Shown: piece by piece, positions 43,572 to 53,916 of the stretch
Position numbering within the stretch: the stretch's first letter is position 1
Layout of the letters: each line of letters begins with the position of its first letter
Source: Gordonia humi
GTDB taxonomy: Bacteria; Actinomycetota; Actinomycetes; Mycobacteriales; Mycobacteriaceae
Length of the DNA stretch: 64,000 bases
Direction: 5' to 3'
Assembly (NCBI RefSeq): GCF_014197435.1
Contig: NZ_JACIFP010000001.1
Coordinates: 2,356,001 to 2,420,000, forward strand
The notes under the pieces: model-generated
The model's database searches: none
What the model was told of the DNA's origin: nothing
Seen by the model: the letters and a program-made list of their open reading frames with translations, nothing else
Made by a program: the position numbers and the translations under genes

Positions 43572-45023
43572 GTGACCAAGACACGAACCCTCCCGCTACT
43601 TCTCATGTCGATCTCCGTGATCGCCGGCGTGACAGCCCTGGTGAATCCGGCAGGCGGAAGTACGGCATCGGCGGACTCGTGCGGCAACGGCGGTGCCGTC
43701 GTCGTCGCAGGCACGCTCGCTCCCCGCAACGCGGACGGGGTTCCGGCGGGCGGCGTGACGGGCGTCGGAGATCGGTACGCGGACCGCGGCTATCAGGTCG
43801 CGTACGTCGACTATCCGACATCTCTGTGGCCACTCGGCCCGATCAGTTACGACGACGACGTCGCCCTCGGCAAGATCGCCACGGAGAACGCCATCGTCGA
43901 CTACCAGCAGCGCTGCCCGGGACGGCCGGTGGTCGTCGCCGGCTACTCACAGGGCGCCCGCGTCGCCGGTGACGTCCTCTCGGACGTCGCGAACGGTCGC
44001 GACGCCAACGGCGTGCGACAGGCGGGCCTGTCGGGCGAGCTGTACTCCGATCCGCGACGCGTGGGCCGGGCGGACGGCACCGGCGTCGAGAACTCCCTCA
44101 TCGGGTTGCTCCCCGGGACCACCATGTCGGGGCCGCGCGACGGCGGGTTCGGCACCATTCCGGTCCGTCAGGTCTGCGCTCAGGGCGACGGCGTCTGCGA
44201 CGTCCCCGATCCGCTCTACGACCCGATCGGCGCAGCGGACTCGCTCGTCGGCTACTTCGTCAAGCACGGCTACTACCCGATGCGCATGCGGACGACGCCG
44301 GCCGACTGGGCGGGCGTGGACTGCCGGACGCAGGGCGCCACCGACGACTGCGTGGTGCCGCAGACGTCGGCGGCGTCGATCGTCGCGGCCGGTGCCGCAC
44401 GCGAGACGGGCACGCCGCTGCCGGCCCTCGACACGGCGGCCACCGCGGTGGAGGGCCGGTCGGCGCTCGATCTGACGCCGGGCCTCACGCTCGCGTCGCT
44501 CCGTCCGATCGTCGGCGGCCGTCCGGACTCGTCGTCGGGCGATCTGACGATCGGCGTCCGGACCGTCGTCGCCGGTCTGGTCGGCGTGGATGTGAGCCGC
44601 AGCTGGGGCACGGAGAACAGCCTGTCGGTCGGCGTCGACCTGGGCGTCGGGATGACCGATTCGCCGGCCGTCCCCGACGCGCTGGTCCCGGACACCCGAC
44701 TGCTGCGCACGGAGCTCGATGTCCCGATGATCGACAGCCGGAAGCTGCCGGGCATCGTGTTGAATCCGTCTCGGGCACTCGGCGACCGTGCACCCGAGAG
44801 TGCGATCCTCGCGGACCAGGCACCGACGACGCAGCCGTTGCTGACCGTTCGGGCGGCACCGCGCACCATCGCGGACACGACGGTGGCGGCCGGTCCGTCG
44901 ACCCCGCAGATCGCTCCGACTCCTGCGCCGCGGGACGTCCCGACGCCGACCGCGCCGACCGCGGGGCCGCAGTCTCCCGCGTTCATCCGGAACGCGATCG
45001 CGACGGTCCGGGTCGGACAGTGA
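43572..45023 (+). CDS. Secreted cutinase/PE-PPE-type serine esterase
   Basis: A 483-residue exported hydrolase from a GTG (VTKTRTLPLLLMS); the frame is open further upstream, but that part holds an IdeR-like box and no coding features. A signal peptide is followed by ASADS. The cutinase fold has the nucleophile in VVAGYSQGARVAGDV (about residue 105 of this start), a disulfide-like CQRCPG-type cysteine set (DSCGN, YQQRCPG), and a late acid-histidine region (DPLYDPIG, VKHGYYPM). The C-terminal 200 residues are Pro/Thr-rich with no second enzyme domain. Likely surface lipase/esterase for polyester or lipid substrates. Confidence 0.8.
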   Translation: MTKTRTLPLLLMSISVIAGVTALVNPAGGSTASADSCGNGGAVVVAGTLAPRNADGVPAGGVTGVGDRYADRGYQVAYVDYPTSLWPLGPISYDDDVALGKIATENAIVDYQQRCPGRPVVVAGYSQGARVAGDVLSDVANGRDANGVRQAGLSGELYSDPRRVGRADGTGVENSLIGLLPGTTMSGPRDGGFGTIPVRQVCAQGDGVCDVPDPLYDPIGAADSLVGYFVKHGYYPMRMRTTPADWAGVDCRTQGATDDCVVPQTSAASIVAAGAARETGTPLPALDTAATAVEGRSALDLTPGLTLASLRPIVGGRPDSSSGDLTIGVRTVVAGLVGVDVSRSWGTENSLSVGVDLGVGMTDSPAVPDALVPDTRLLRTELDVPMIDSRKLPGIVLNPSRALGDRAPESAILADQAPTTQPLLTVRAAPRTIADTTVAAGPSTPQIAPTPAPRDVPTPTAPTAGPQSPAFIRNAIATVRVGQ

Positions 45024-45047
45024 CGGCGGGCATCGCGCCGAACGGCG

Positions 45048-45179
45048 TCAGACGATGCTGCGGCCCTCCTTGCGGGCCTGGCGCCACTCCTTATAGAAGG
45101 CGCGCACGATCACGCTGAGCATGCCGAGGGTGATCGCGGGCCAGACGAGTACATACAGGGTCATCCAGAAGGTGGTCAT
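45048..45179 (-). CDS. 43-residue transporter small subunit
   Basis: A tiny protein (MTTFWMTLYVLVWPAITLGM, one membrane helix, then a basic tail ending EGRSIV) whose start overlaps the symporter stop in an ATGA junction. Proteins of this size and shape accompany actinobacterial sodium/solute symporters, as MetS accompanies MetP. It is likely needed for assembly or stability of the transporter. Confidence 0.75.
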   Translation of the reverse strand: MTTFWMTLYVLVWPAITLGMLSVIVRAFYKEWRQARKEGRSIV

Positions 45180-46864
45180 TCGGTGGCTTCCTCTCCGGTG
45201 GCGGCGACCGCGGGGGTCGTCGGGTGGTCGTCGCTGTCGTCGAAGCGGCCGGTGCGATCGGCGATGACGGCGAAGTCGAACCTCTTATCGGTGTTGAGCA
45301 TGGTCAGTCCGACGCATACGAGCGTGCTCACCGCGTACGCCACGAGCGATGCCGACAGCACCGCGTACTGGTGCAGGAATCCGATTGCGAACGGGGCGGC
45401 GATGATCGGTGCGACGATGCCGATGACGAGTGCGACCGTCTTGCCGAAGAAGCCGAACGCCATCAGTCCCAGGACGACGCCGATCCCCACCGTCGACAGC
45501 ACGTCGAAGAAGATTCCGACGCCGCCGTCCATCGAGATCCAGGAGAAGCGGACGGGCAGGAAGAAGATCAGCGCGACGACGACGGCGACGCTGAACGCGA
45601 GGTTGGTCACTCGGTTCCAGTAGAAGGAGGCGATCACCGGGAACACGAGCGCACCCCACAGGGCGCCGACGAACACGAGCAGGTCGAGGACGTTGAGGTG
45701 CTGTGCGGCGAAGACCATGCCGAGGACGGTGGCGACGACCATCGTGACGCGGCCGATCATGACCATGGTGGCCGGGTTCGCCTTCCTCTTGCCCGCGATG
45801 TTCTGTCCGTAGACGTCGGCCATCATGATGGACGCGAGGGCGGTCATGTCGGCGTCGGCCGTCGAGGCCAGCGAACCGATGATCATGACGAAGAACAGGC
45901 ACAGCAGGACCGCGGGAAGGTACGTCGCCGCCATCTGGGGGATCAGGTTGTTGACGTCACCGTCCATCGGGCTGATCCCGGCGTACAGACCGAGGACGCC
46001 GAGCATCCCGATGCCGATGATCGCCGCCCCGTAGCCCACGGTCGCCGTGACGAAGGTCTTCTTGATCAGATCCTCGCGCACGGCGAACAGGCGCTGGGCG
46101 ATGGTCTGGTTGCCGATCGCGTATGCGAGGACGGCCGCGATGTAGGGGGCGCCCTGGTTGAAGAACGCGTCGGAGGAGAAGAAGTCGCGCTGCTGATCGG
46201 TGAGGTTGTGCGCACCGCTGGTGAACAGATCCGGGCCGCCCGCGGCGAAGAACACCACCGGAATGATGATGACGACGGCGCCGAGCATGAACACGACTTG
46301 GACGAAGTCGGTGAGCACGGAGGCGCGGAAGCCAGACCACAGCGTGTACAGGAGGACGCCGCCGCCGATGGCGACGATGCCCTCGACGAAGGTGAACGGC
46401 GAGAGCATGTCGATCAGTGCGCCGCCCGCGATCAGGTTGGAGGTCAAGCTGATCAGACTGCCGAGCACATTCGAGCCGGCGAGCAGGAGTTGGCTCGACC
46501 GCCCGTGGCGGGCGAACATGACCTCGGCGATCGTGTGCGCATTCGGCGCCACCGCGCGGATCCGCTTGCCGAACGGGTAGATGAGCAGGATCATCAACGC
46601 GCCCCAGAGTCCGTAGTGGATGGGCCCGGAGACACCGTAGGTGTAGCCCGATTCGGCTGAGGCGTACATCGACGACGCCCAGATCCAGGTCGCGGTCATC
46701 GATGCGGCTGAGATGCCGTATCCGATCTTGCCGCCGGCGGTCATGTATCCGTCGGCGTTCTCCTTCTTGCGTCCGATTCGGAGCGCGATGTAGAGACTGG
46801 TGCCGAAGAAGGCCACGAAGAGCAGGATGACTATCGGGCCGGAGAGGGTTGTCAGTTCTGACAC
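45176..46864 (-). CDS. Sodium:solute symporter (SSS family)
   Basis: A 562-residue polytopic protein from a GTG (VSELTTLSGPIV) with about 13 membrane helices, including the SSS signature around the GSLISLTSNLIAG helix and SLASTADADMTALAS. The substrate is not clear; the sequence is nearer the urea/DUR3-like and short-chain-acid branch than the PutP branch by eye. It is translationally coupled to the 43-residue subunit. The C-terminal 30 residues are acidic and cytoplasmic. Confidence 0.88.
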   Translation of the reverse strand: MSELTTLSGPIVILLFVAFFGTSLYIALRIGRKKENADGYMTAGGKIGYGISAASMTATWIWASSMYASAESGYTYGVSGPIHYGLWGALMILLIYPFGKRIRAVAPNAHTIAEVMFARHGRSSQLLLAGSNVLGSLISLTSNLIAGGALIDMLSPFTFVEGIVAIGGGVLLYTLWSGFRASVLTDFVQVVFMLGAVVIIIPVVFFAAGGPDLFTSGAHNLTDQQRDFFSSDAFFNQGAPYIAAVLAYAIGNQTIAQRLFAVREDLIKKTFVTATVGYGAAIIGIGMLGVLGLYAGISPMDGDVNNLIPQMAATYLPAVLLCLFFVMIIGSLASTADADMTALASIMMADVYGQNIAGKRKANPATMVMIGRVTMVVATVLGMVFAAQHLNVLDLLVFVGALWGALVFPVIASFYWNRVTNLAFSVAVVVALIFFLPVRFSWISMDGGVGIFFDVLSTVGIGVVLGLMAFGFFGKTVALVIGIVAPIIAAPFAIGFLHQYAVLSASLVAYAVSTLVCVGLTMLNTDKRFDFAVIADRTGRFDDSDDHPTTPAVAATGEEATE

Positions 46865-46959
46865 GAGTGAATCGCTTTCACATCAGGCGGCGCGGGACCG
46901 CGACGAGGTGGACGAGGATTCAGCGGTCAGTCGGGAGGTTCGAGCTGTCCGGGAGTGAT

Positions 46960-46976
46960 CGTTCTCGCCGAGAACG
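46960..46976. promoter_or_regulatory. Palindrome in the symporter/beta-lactamase-like intergenic region
   Basis: CGTTCTC-GCC-GAGAACG is a perfect 7-bp inverted repeat about 95 bases upstream of the symporter start, a candidate operator. The rest of the 330-base region (46865-47192) shows nothing I can identify. Confidence 0.35.
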
Positions 46977-47192
46977 AGATCCGCGTTGCTGAGCGGGGGA
47001 CGGTGACACTCCGGGCCGTCGACACAGTGGTCCTTTCTCTCCAGGTGGCGTCGCATACGACGCGAGGCATCCTCTGTCTTTACCCAACGGCCCGCGCGGA
47101 AGCCAGTTCATCCGTTTGCCCGACAATGCCGTCGATGCGTCATATGCACTGGTGAGGTGTGGTGATCACACGAGGGGGTGCAGTGCGGAAAG

Positions 47193-48146
47193 TCACACTC
47201 GGGTCGACTGTCGCAGTGCGGGCAGCGCCACGACGGCGAACGGGTTCTCGGTCCGCGGTCGCCTGACCTCGGCGCCGAGTGCGTTCACCGCGGACAGCGC
47301 GGCCGCGGACAACGCGGCGCGCATCGAGTTCCAGTCGGTGGCGGTCGTCTGCGGGGTGCGGCTGACCAGCACGACGATGAAGCGCCGATCGGTGCCGACG
47401 ACGCCTGCGCTGTGCAGGTGCGCGGTGTCGGCCAGGCAGCACATCCAGCCCTGCTTCACGGTCGTGAAGGAGTCCAGGTCCTCGCTGCGCAGCCCGAAGA
47501 GCTGATCGAAGCCGTCCGCGGCGACCGGAGGGGCCGACTCCATCGGTCCGAGCACGATCTCGCGTGCGAACTCGGGAAGTCCGAGAACGTTGTCGAACAC
47601 CCGGGCCACCTCCCGCGCCGTCGTGGTCGTCGCGCCCCAGAACGAGCCGTCGACCGGTGGCGCTGTCTGCCGGAGACCCCACATCGTGTCGAGTCGGCGC
47701 AGGACGTCGACACCGTCGAACCGCACCCACAGCTCGTTCATGGCCAGGTCGTCGCTCGGTCCGAGTGCGCGGCCGATGAGATCGACGTCGTACGGGTCCA
47801 CCGGAACTCCTGCGCGGCGTGCACCGTCGACGATCGAGGCGGCGACCATCAGCTTCGCCAGCGACGCGGTGAACATCGGCTCGTCGGCGGCACCGGAGAC
47901 GGCGACCTCACCCGTGTGCCGATCGACGACGACGGCGCCGATCCGCGTGGACGATCCCGGTGAGGGGCTTTGCGCGCCCGCCAGCGTCGCGGCGCGGGCG
48001 GCACGATCGGCGGGGGAGCCGACGACCCCGTCGCCGGTCGGCGCCGCCGAACCGGATGTCAGGAAACCGCAGGTCGCGACCAGAACCGCGAACACGGCGA
48101 CACCGACGGGTGTCATCCACCGTGCCGCGGGTCGTCGAACCTTCAC
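47193..48146 (-). CDS. Secreted serine hydrolase, class A beta-lactamase-like
   Basis: A 317-residue exported protein from a GTG (VKVRRPAARWMTPVG) with a hydrophobic N-terminal signal (residues 12-35); an ATG 17 codons earlier is also possible. The beta-lactamase/DD-peptidase fold is shown by SLAK in FTASLAKLMVAAS (SxxK) and a later TVKQGW (KTG-like place). The general-base SxN motif is SDDLAMN. The KTG equivalent is Lys-Gln-Gly, so it may not be a true beta-lactamase. It could act in peptidoglycan metabolism. It is divergent from an MFS gene. Confidence 0.75.
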   Translation of the reverse strand: MKVRRPAARWMTPVGVAVFAVLVATCGFLTSGSAAPTGDGVVGSPADRAARAATLAGAQSPSPGSSTRIGAVVVDRHTGEVAVSGAADEPMFTASLAKLMVAASIVDGARRAGVPVDPYDVDLIGRALGPSDDLAMNELWVRFDGVDVLRRLDTMWGLRQTAPPVDGSFWGATTTTAREVARVFDNVLGLPEFAREIVLGPMESAPPVAADGFDQLFGLRSEDLDSFTTVKQGWMCCLADTAHLHSAGVVGTDRRFIVVLVSRTPQTTATDWNSMRAALSAAALSAVNALGAEVRRPRTENPFAVVALPALRQSTRV

Positions 48147-48276
48147 GAAACGGAAGTTTAGGCGATGACGCCGATCAGAGGATATGCGATCGGGCACGCT
48201 CGGTGAGCGGAATCACCGCGGTGTCGGGAAGCCCGCGACGGGGTCCGCACGTTATGGCACTGTGCGTGAATCTCCT

Positions 48277-49500
48277 GTGACCCTCGATCATGCCCCGGCC
48301 GGCACCGACACCTCCCGTCGATCGCCTCGGCTGGCGTTGATCATCCTCGTCCTGGCACTCGGCGGCTTCGGGATCGGGACCACCGAGTTCGTGGCGATGG
48401 GACTGCTGCCCGACATCTCTCGTGACCTGGGGATCACCGAGGCGACAGGCAGCCATCTGATCTCCGCGTACGCGATCGGTGTGGTGATCGGAGCGCCGGT
48501 GATCGCCGTGGCCGCCGCCCGCATGTCGCGTCGTACGCTGCTGATCGCGCTGATGGTCGCGTTCACCGTCGGCAACGCGTTGAGCCTGGTGGCACCGTCG
48601 TACGGCGTGCTGATGGCGGCGCGAGTGATCGCGGGTCTGCCGCACGGTGCGTACTTCGGGGTGGCCGCCCTGGTCGCCGCCCACGTCGCGGGGCCCGGGC
48701 GCCGCGCCAAGGCCGTCGGACAGGTGATGCTGGGACTGTCGGTCGCCAATGTGATCGGCGTGCCCGCGGCCACCTGGCTCGGGCAGAGTTTCGGCTGGCG
48801 TGCGGCGATCGCGATGGTCGTGGTGATCGGCGCGGTCACCGTCGCCGCCCTGTGGCGGGTCGTGCCGAGTCTGGCCGATATGACCACCACCGATCCGCGG
48901 ACCGAACTCGGCGGCCTGAAGAACCGGCAGATCTGGCTGACTCTACTCGTCGGCATGGTCGGGTTCGGCGGCTTCTTCGCGTTCTACACGTTCCTGAACT
49001 CGGCGCTGACCTCGCTCGGCGGTCTCGCCGAATGGACCGTGCCGATCGCGCTCGCGCTCTTCGGCGTCGGCATGGTGGTGGGCAACCTGGTCGGCGGTGC
49101 ACTCGCCGACCGCCTCGGCGACCGCGCCATCGCGATCGGCATGATCGGTGCGGCCGCCGCGCTGCTCGTCTTCGCGGCGACGGTCACCACCGGGTGGCCC
49201 GCCGTGGCCGTCGCCTTCCTGGTCGGCATGTCCGGATCGGTCGCGATACCGGGGCTGCAGACCCGGCTGATGGATGTCGCGCAGGACGCGCAGACGATCG
49301 CCGCGGCGCTCAACCACTCGGCGCTCAACGTGGCGAACGCCATCGGCGCCTGGCTCGGCGGGGTGGTCGTCGCCGCCGGGTGGGGTTACCGCGCGCCGTC
49401 GTTGGTCGGCGCCTGCCTCGCGTTCGGGGGAGCCGTGGTCCTGGCCGTCGCCGTGCTGGTGAACCGCCGGGAATCGTCCGTTGTCGGCGCCCGAGGATAA
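48277..49500 (+). CDS. MFS efflux transporter (AraJ/Cmx type)
   Basis: A 407-residue transporter from a GTG (VTLDHAPAG). Twelve hydrophobic helices are evident; motif A appears after TM2 (VAAARMSRRTLL) and the DHA1-type GIGTTEFVAMGLLPDIS starts TM1, as in AraJ, Cmx and related sugar or drug exporters. The substrate is unknown. The stop is 11 bases before the xthA start. Confidence 0.9.
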   Translation: MTLDHAPAGTDTSRRSPRLALIILVLALGGFGIGTTEFVAMGLLPDISRDLGITEATGSHLISAYAIGVVIGAPVIAVAAARMSRRTLLIALMVAFTVGNALSLVAPSYGVLMAARVIAGLPHGAYFGVAALVAAHVAGPGRRAKAVGQVMLGLSVANVIGVPAATWLGQSFGWRAAIAMVVVIGAVTVAALWRVVPSLADMTTTDPRTELGGLKNRQIWLTLLVGMVGFGGFFAFYTFLNSALTSLGGLAEWTVPIALALFGVGMVVGNLVGGALADRLGDRAIAIGMIGAAAALLVFAATVTTGWPAVAVAFLVGMSGSVAIPGLQTRLMDVAQDAQTIAAALNHSALNVANAIGAWLGGVVVAAGWGYRAPSLVGACLAFGGAVVLAVAVLVNRRESSVVGARG

Positions 49501-49509
49501 GGTCGGGCC

Positions 49510-50352
49510 GTGACGAACTCCTTCACCATCAGCACAGTCAACGTCAACGGGATTCGCGCCGCGGTCAAGACCCGCAACGAGAACAATCACGGCATGCTTC
49601 CGTGGCTGTCGGAGAACACTCCCGATGTGGTGCTCATGCAGGAGATCCGCGCATCGGAGGCCATCACGCGGAAGGCCCTGGCGCCCGCGCTCGACGACGG
49701 TTGGCACCTGCACATGACCGAATCATCGGTCAAGGGGCGCTCGGGCGTCGGCATCCTCTCGCGCACCGAACCGACCGCCGTCCGCACCGGCTTCGGCAGC
49801 GACGAGTTCGACGAGCTCGGGCGCTACATCGAAGCCGACTTCGACCTCGGCGGAGGGCCGGTGACCGCGGCGAGCCTCTACCTGCCGTCGGGCGCCGCGC
49901 TGACCGACGATCCGAAGGACGTCGAGAAGTACGAGGAGAAGGTGCGCTTCCTCGACGAGTTCGGGCCGTACCTGGACGGTCTGCGCGACGACGCGCGCCA
50001 GGTGGTGGTCGCAGGCGACTGGAACATCGCCCACACCGAACGCGACATCAAGAACTGGCGAGGCAACCGGAAGAACTCCGGATTCCTGCCACACGAGCGC
50101 GAATGGGTGGGCGCCCGCATCGACGGCGGTTGGGTCGATGTGGCGCGCACCCACCACGGTGACGTCGACGGTCCCTACGCGTGGTGGTCCTGGCGCGGTA
50201 AGGCCTTCGACAACGACTCCGGCTGGCGCATCGACTACCACCTGGCGACGGCGTCGCTCGCCGACCGACTCCAGCGGACCTGGGTCGATCGCGCGTCGGC
50301 CTACGACCGTCGCTGGTCCGACCACGCGCCGGTCACCGCCGAGTTCGCCTGA
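49510..50352 (+). CDS. xthA: Exodeoxyribonuclease III (AP endonuclease)
   Basis: A 280-residue EEP-fold nuclease for abasic-site repair. Motifs: VNVNGIRAA, MQEIRAS (metal-binding Glu), YLPSGAA, GDWNIAH (catalytic Asp/Asn) and the terminal WSDHAPV (Asp-His). It lies just downstream of the MFS gene and before trpS; M. tuberculosis lacks it at this place but has the related xthA elsewhere. Confidence 0.95.
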   Translation: MTNSFTISTVNVNGIRAAVKTRNENNHGMLPWLSENTPDVVLMQEIRASEAITRKALAPALDDGWHLHMTESSVKGRSGVGILSRTEPTAVRTGFGSDEFDELGRYIEADFDLGGGPVTAASLYLPSGAALTDDPKDVEKYEEKVRFLDEFGPYLDGLRDDARQVVVAGDWNIAHTERDIKNWRGNRKNSGFLPHEREWVGARIDGGWVDVARTHHGDVDGPYAWWSWRGKAFDNDSGWRIDYHLATASLADRLQRTWVDRASAYDRRWSDHAPVTAEFA

Positions 50353-50377
50353 GCGAAACCCGGTTGCGCCGATCTGA

Positions 50378-51409
<1,032 letters not shown>

Positions 51410-51433
51410 GAGGAAGCTGAGCGAGAGGGACGC

Positions 51434-52486
51434 GTGGACCGGATCAAGGCATTCTTCGCCGGATTGCCGGCGCTGCTCGAAGCGATCAAGCAGTGGCCGG
51501 TGGTGGGCCGCATCTTCGCGATGCAGGATCATTACACAGCGCGTCGGGGCAACGTCTATGCCGCGGCGATCAGTTTCACCGGCATCCTGGCGCTGGTACC
51601 GATCCTCATGGTCTCGTTCGCGATCGCCGGCTTCGTGCTCGCGAGCCGACCGGAGCTGATCACCGAGATCACCGACGCCGTTCTCAAGAACATCCCCGGC
51701 GACCTCGGTAAGCAGCTCAACACCGTGATCGACTCGGCGATCGCCTCGCGTGCCACGGTCGGTGTGCTCGGTCTGGCCAGCGCGGCGCTGACGGGCCTCG
51801 GTTGGATGGGGCTCACGCGCAACGCGCTCAGCGACATGTGGGGCGGGCGCCGCAAGCGCAATGCCGTCGTCGGCAAGCTCGTCGATCTGGTCATGTTCGT
51901 CGCGCTCGGGCTGCTGTTCGTCCTCACCATCGCACTGACCGTGGCGACCACCGGGCCGGTCGGGCAGTGGGTGATCGATCAGCTCGGCATCGAGCAGTCC
52001 GGTGGAGGCAGACTGCTGCTGCGGGTGGCGTCGATCGTCGCCTCGGTGATCGCGACGTGGCTGCTCTTCTCGGTGGTCCTGTCCCGGATGCCGATGCAGA
52101 CCATCCCGATCCGCGTGGTGATGCCCGCGGCCGTCGTCGTCGCGGTGTTCTTCGAGATACTCAAGTCGCTCGGCGCGGTGTACCTCCGGTCGGTGTTGAG
52201 CAGCCCGGCGGGTGCGGCCTTCGGACCGATCATCGGCGTCATGGTGTTCGCGTATCTCGCCGTCCGGGTGGTGCTGTACGCGACGGCGTGGACCGCATCG
52301 AACCCGGACAACGTCGAACTGCTCACCGACGACGAGGTCGAGTCGAACGGAGACGAGACCGAACACGAGCCGGTCTACCTCGCCCCGGTGTACGAGGTGT
52401 CCCCGACCTCGAAGACACGCAGCCTGGTCACGGCTGCGGGTCTGGGAGCGGCGATCGGCGCCGTGCTCGGTCGGCGACGGCGCTGA
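51434..52486 (+). CDS. YihY/BrkB-family membrane protein
   Basis: A 350-residue protein with six membrane helices (about residues 45-68, 110-135, 150-172, 200-225, 240-262 and 275-297) and the family motif RRGNVYAAAISFTGILALVP. It starts at a GTG 25 bases after trpS; the equivalent M. tuberculosis gene is Rv3335c, next to trpS. YihY proteins are inner-membrane proteins of uncertain role; the early name RNase BN was wrong. Confidence 0.9.
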   Translation: MDRIKAFFAGLPALLEAIKQWPVVGRIFAMQDHYTARRGNVYAAAISFTGILALVPILMVSFAIAGFVLASRPELITEITDAVLKNIPGDLGKQLNTVIDSAIASRATVGVLGLASAALTGLGWMGLTRNALSDMWGGRRKRNAVVGKLVDLVMFVALGLLFVLTIALTVATTGPVGQWVIDQLGIEQSGGGRLLLRVASIVASVIATWLLFSVVLSRMPMQTIPIRVVMPAAVVVAVFFEILKSLGAVYLRSVLSSPAGAAFGPIIGVMVFAYLAVRVVLYATAWTASNPDNVELLTDDEVESNGDETEHEPVYLAPVYEVSPTSKTRSLVTAAGLGAAIGAVLGRRRR

Positions 52487-52498
52487 GTCGTTCGGCGA

Positions 52499-53785
52499 CT
52501 ATTCCGAGCCGTCGCCGTCGGCGCGGTTGCGACGGGTCACGAGCGCCCAGAGCAGGGCCGCGACCACCACCACGGCGATGCCGAGCAACGCCCACCGGCC
52601 CCAGTGGGACGGTTCGTCCACGAACGACGCGGTGAGCTCACCGCGATCACCGTGGCCGTCCTCGTGCGAGGTCGGCGGATCGATCAGCGTCCCGACGGAC
52701 GTGCCCGCGGGGCAGGCGAAACCGTAGTCGAGCATGCGGACCGCCTGATCGGTGTAGAGGTTCTCGCTCTGGTTCACCCCGTACATCTGCACGATGATCA
52801 GGGTGCGGCCGTCGCGTTGGACGGCGCCGACGAACGTCTTCAGCGCATCGTCGGTGTATCCGGTCTTGCCGCCGATCATGCCGGGGAAGCCGTCGCGCAG
52901 CAGTGCGTTGCTGGTGGTCATCGTGTAGCCGGGGTGCGGTTTGTCTCCGGGGACGTCCGTCAGCGGCGGAAAGCCGGGGAAATCATAGGTCGTCAGCGTG
53001 ATCATGTGCCGGAACGTCTCGTTCGCCATGGCGTCGCGGAAGATCAGCGCCTCGTCGTACGGCGAGGTCGACATGCCTGCCGCGTCGAGGCCCGACGGGC
53101 TCGCCGCTCGCGTGTCCTGTGCGCCGAGTGCCACCGCGTGCGCGTTCATCTTCGCGAGCGCCTCGTCGCGTCCGCCGAGTTCGCGGGCGAGGGCGTTGGC
53201 GCAGTCGTTTCCGGACACGAGCAGCAGTCCGCTCAGCAGATCGCGGACGGTGTAGGTCCCGCCGGGACCGATCCCACAGGAGTCGCCTTCCATGGCGTAG
53301 TCATCGTCGGTTCCCGTCACTTCGGCGTCGAGATCGAGTTCGTCGAGGGCGGTCAGCGCCAGCAGCACCTTGACGGTCGACGCCGGACGGTAGCGTCCGT
53401 GCGGGTCCTTCGCGGCGATCACGTCGCCGGTGTTGAGGTCGGCCAGGAGCCATCCCGCGCTCGTGAGCCTCTCCGGCAGCGGGCCTGCGGCGGGATCGGC
53501 GACGATGTCGCAGCCGGCGAGTCGCTCGCCGCCGACGGCGGGTGTCGGTACCGGCAGGGGAGTGGGCGTCGTGGACCCCGGGGTCACGACCTCGGAGGTG
53601 TCGACCGCGTCCGGGGGATGCGTCTTGTGCGGACAGTCGCGGGTGTCCGGATGCGGGACGGGCACGAACTCGGTGTACTCGTCGATCGGGTCGGCGGACG
53701 CGAGGCCGCCCGGGACGGTGAGCGTCGCCGCCATGACCGCTGCTGTGATCAGGCGTGCCATCCGCCCGGTGCGTGATCGAGACAT
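52499..53785 (-). CDS. dacB1: D-alanyl-D-alanine carboxypeptidase (DacB1/DacC-like)
   Basis: A 428-residue secreted and membrane-anchored penicillin-binding protein. Start at MSRSRTGRMARLITA; the longer frame upstream is rejected as it crosses the sdh terminator. A signal peptide is followed by the catalytic PASTVK (SxxK), LLVSGNDCAN (SxN) and IGGKTGYT (KTG) motifs. A C-terminal membrane helix (about residues 395-415) with a basic tail anchors it. It trims peptidoglycan pentapeptides. The M. tuberculosis equivalent is Rv3330. Confidence 0.95.
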   Translation of the reverse strand: MSRSRTGRMARLITAAVMAATLTVPGGLASADPIDEYTEFVPVPHPDTRDCPHKTHPPDAVDTSEVVTPGSTTPTPLPVPTPAVGGERLAGCDIVADPAAGPLPERLTSAGWLLADLNTGDVIAAKDPHGRYRPASTVKVLLALTALDELDLDAEVTGTDDDYAMEGDSCGIGPGGTYTVRDLLSGLLLVSGNDCANALARELGGRDEALAKMNAHAVALGAQDTRAASPSGLDAAGMSTSPYDEALIFRDAMANETFRHMITLTTYDFPGFPPLTDVPGDKPHPGYTMTTSNALLRDGFPGMIGGKTGYTDDALKTFVGAVQRDGRTLIIVQMYGVNQSENLYTDQAVRMLDYGFACPAGTSVGTLIDPPTSHEDGHGDRGELTASFVDEPSHWGRWALLGIAVVVVAALLWALVTRRNRADGDGSE

Positions 53786-53857
53786 CGCGCTACAGGGTAC
53801 CCGCCGGTCTCGTCCGCCCGAGGCACCGCGCGTCCGGGCCGGGAGGCGAGCAGACAA

Positions 53858-53888
53858 GAGCGCCCCGACCGATACGGTCGGGGCGCTC
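53858..53888 (-). terminator. Strong hairpin terminator after sdhB
   Basis: A perfect 14-bp stem (GAGCGCCCCGACCG and CGGTCGGGGCGCTC) with an ATA loop, 29 bases past the sdhB stop; the likely end of the sdhCDAB operon. Confidence 0.85.
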
Positions 53889-53916
53889 TCGGGGCTGCAG
53901 AGACAGGTCTGCTGAT

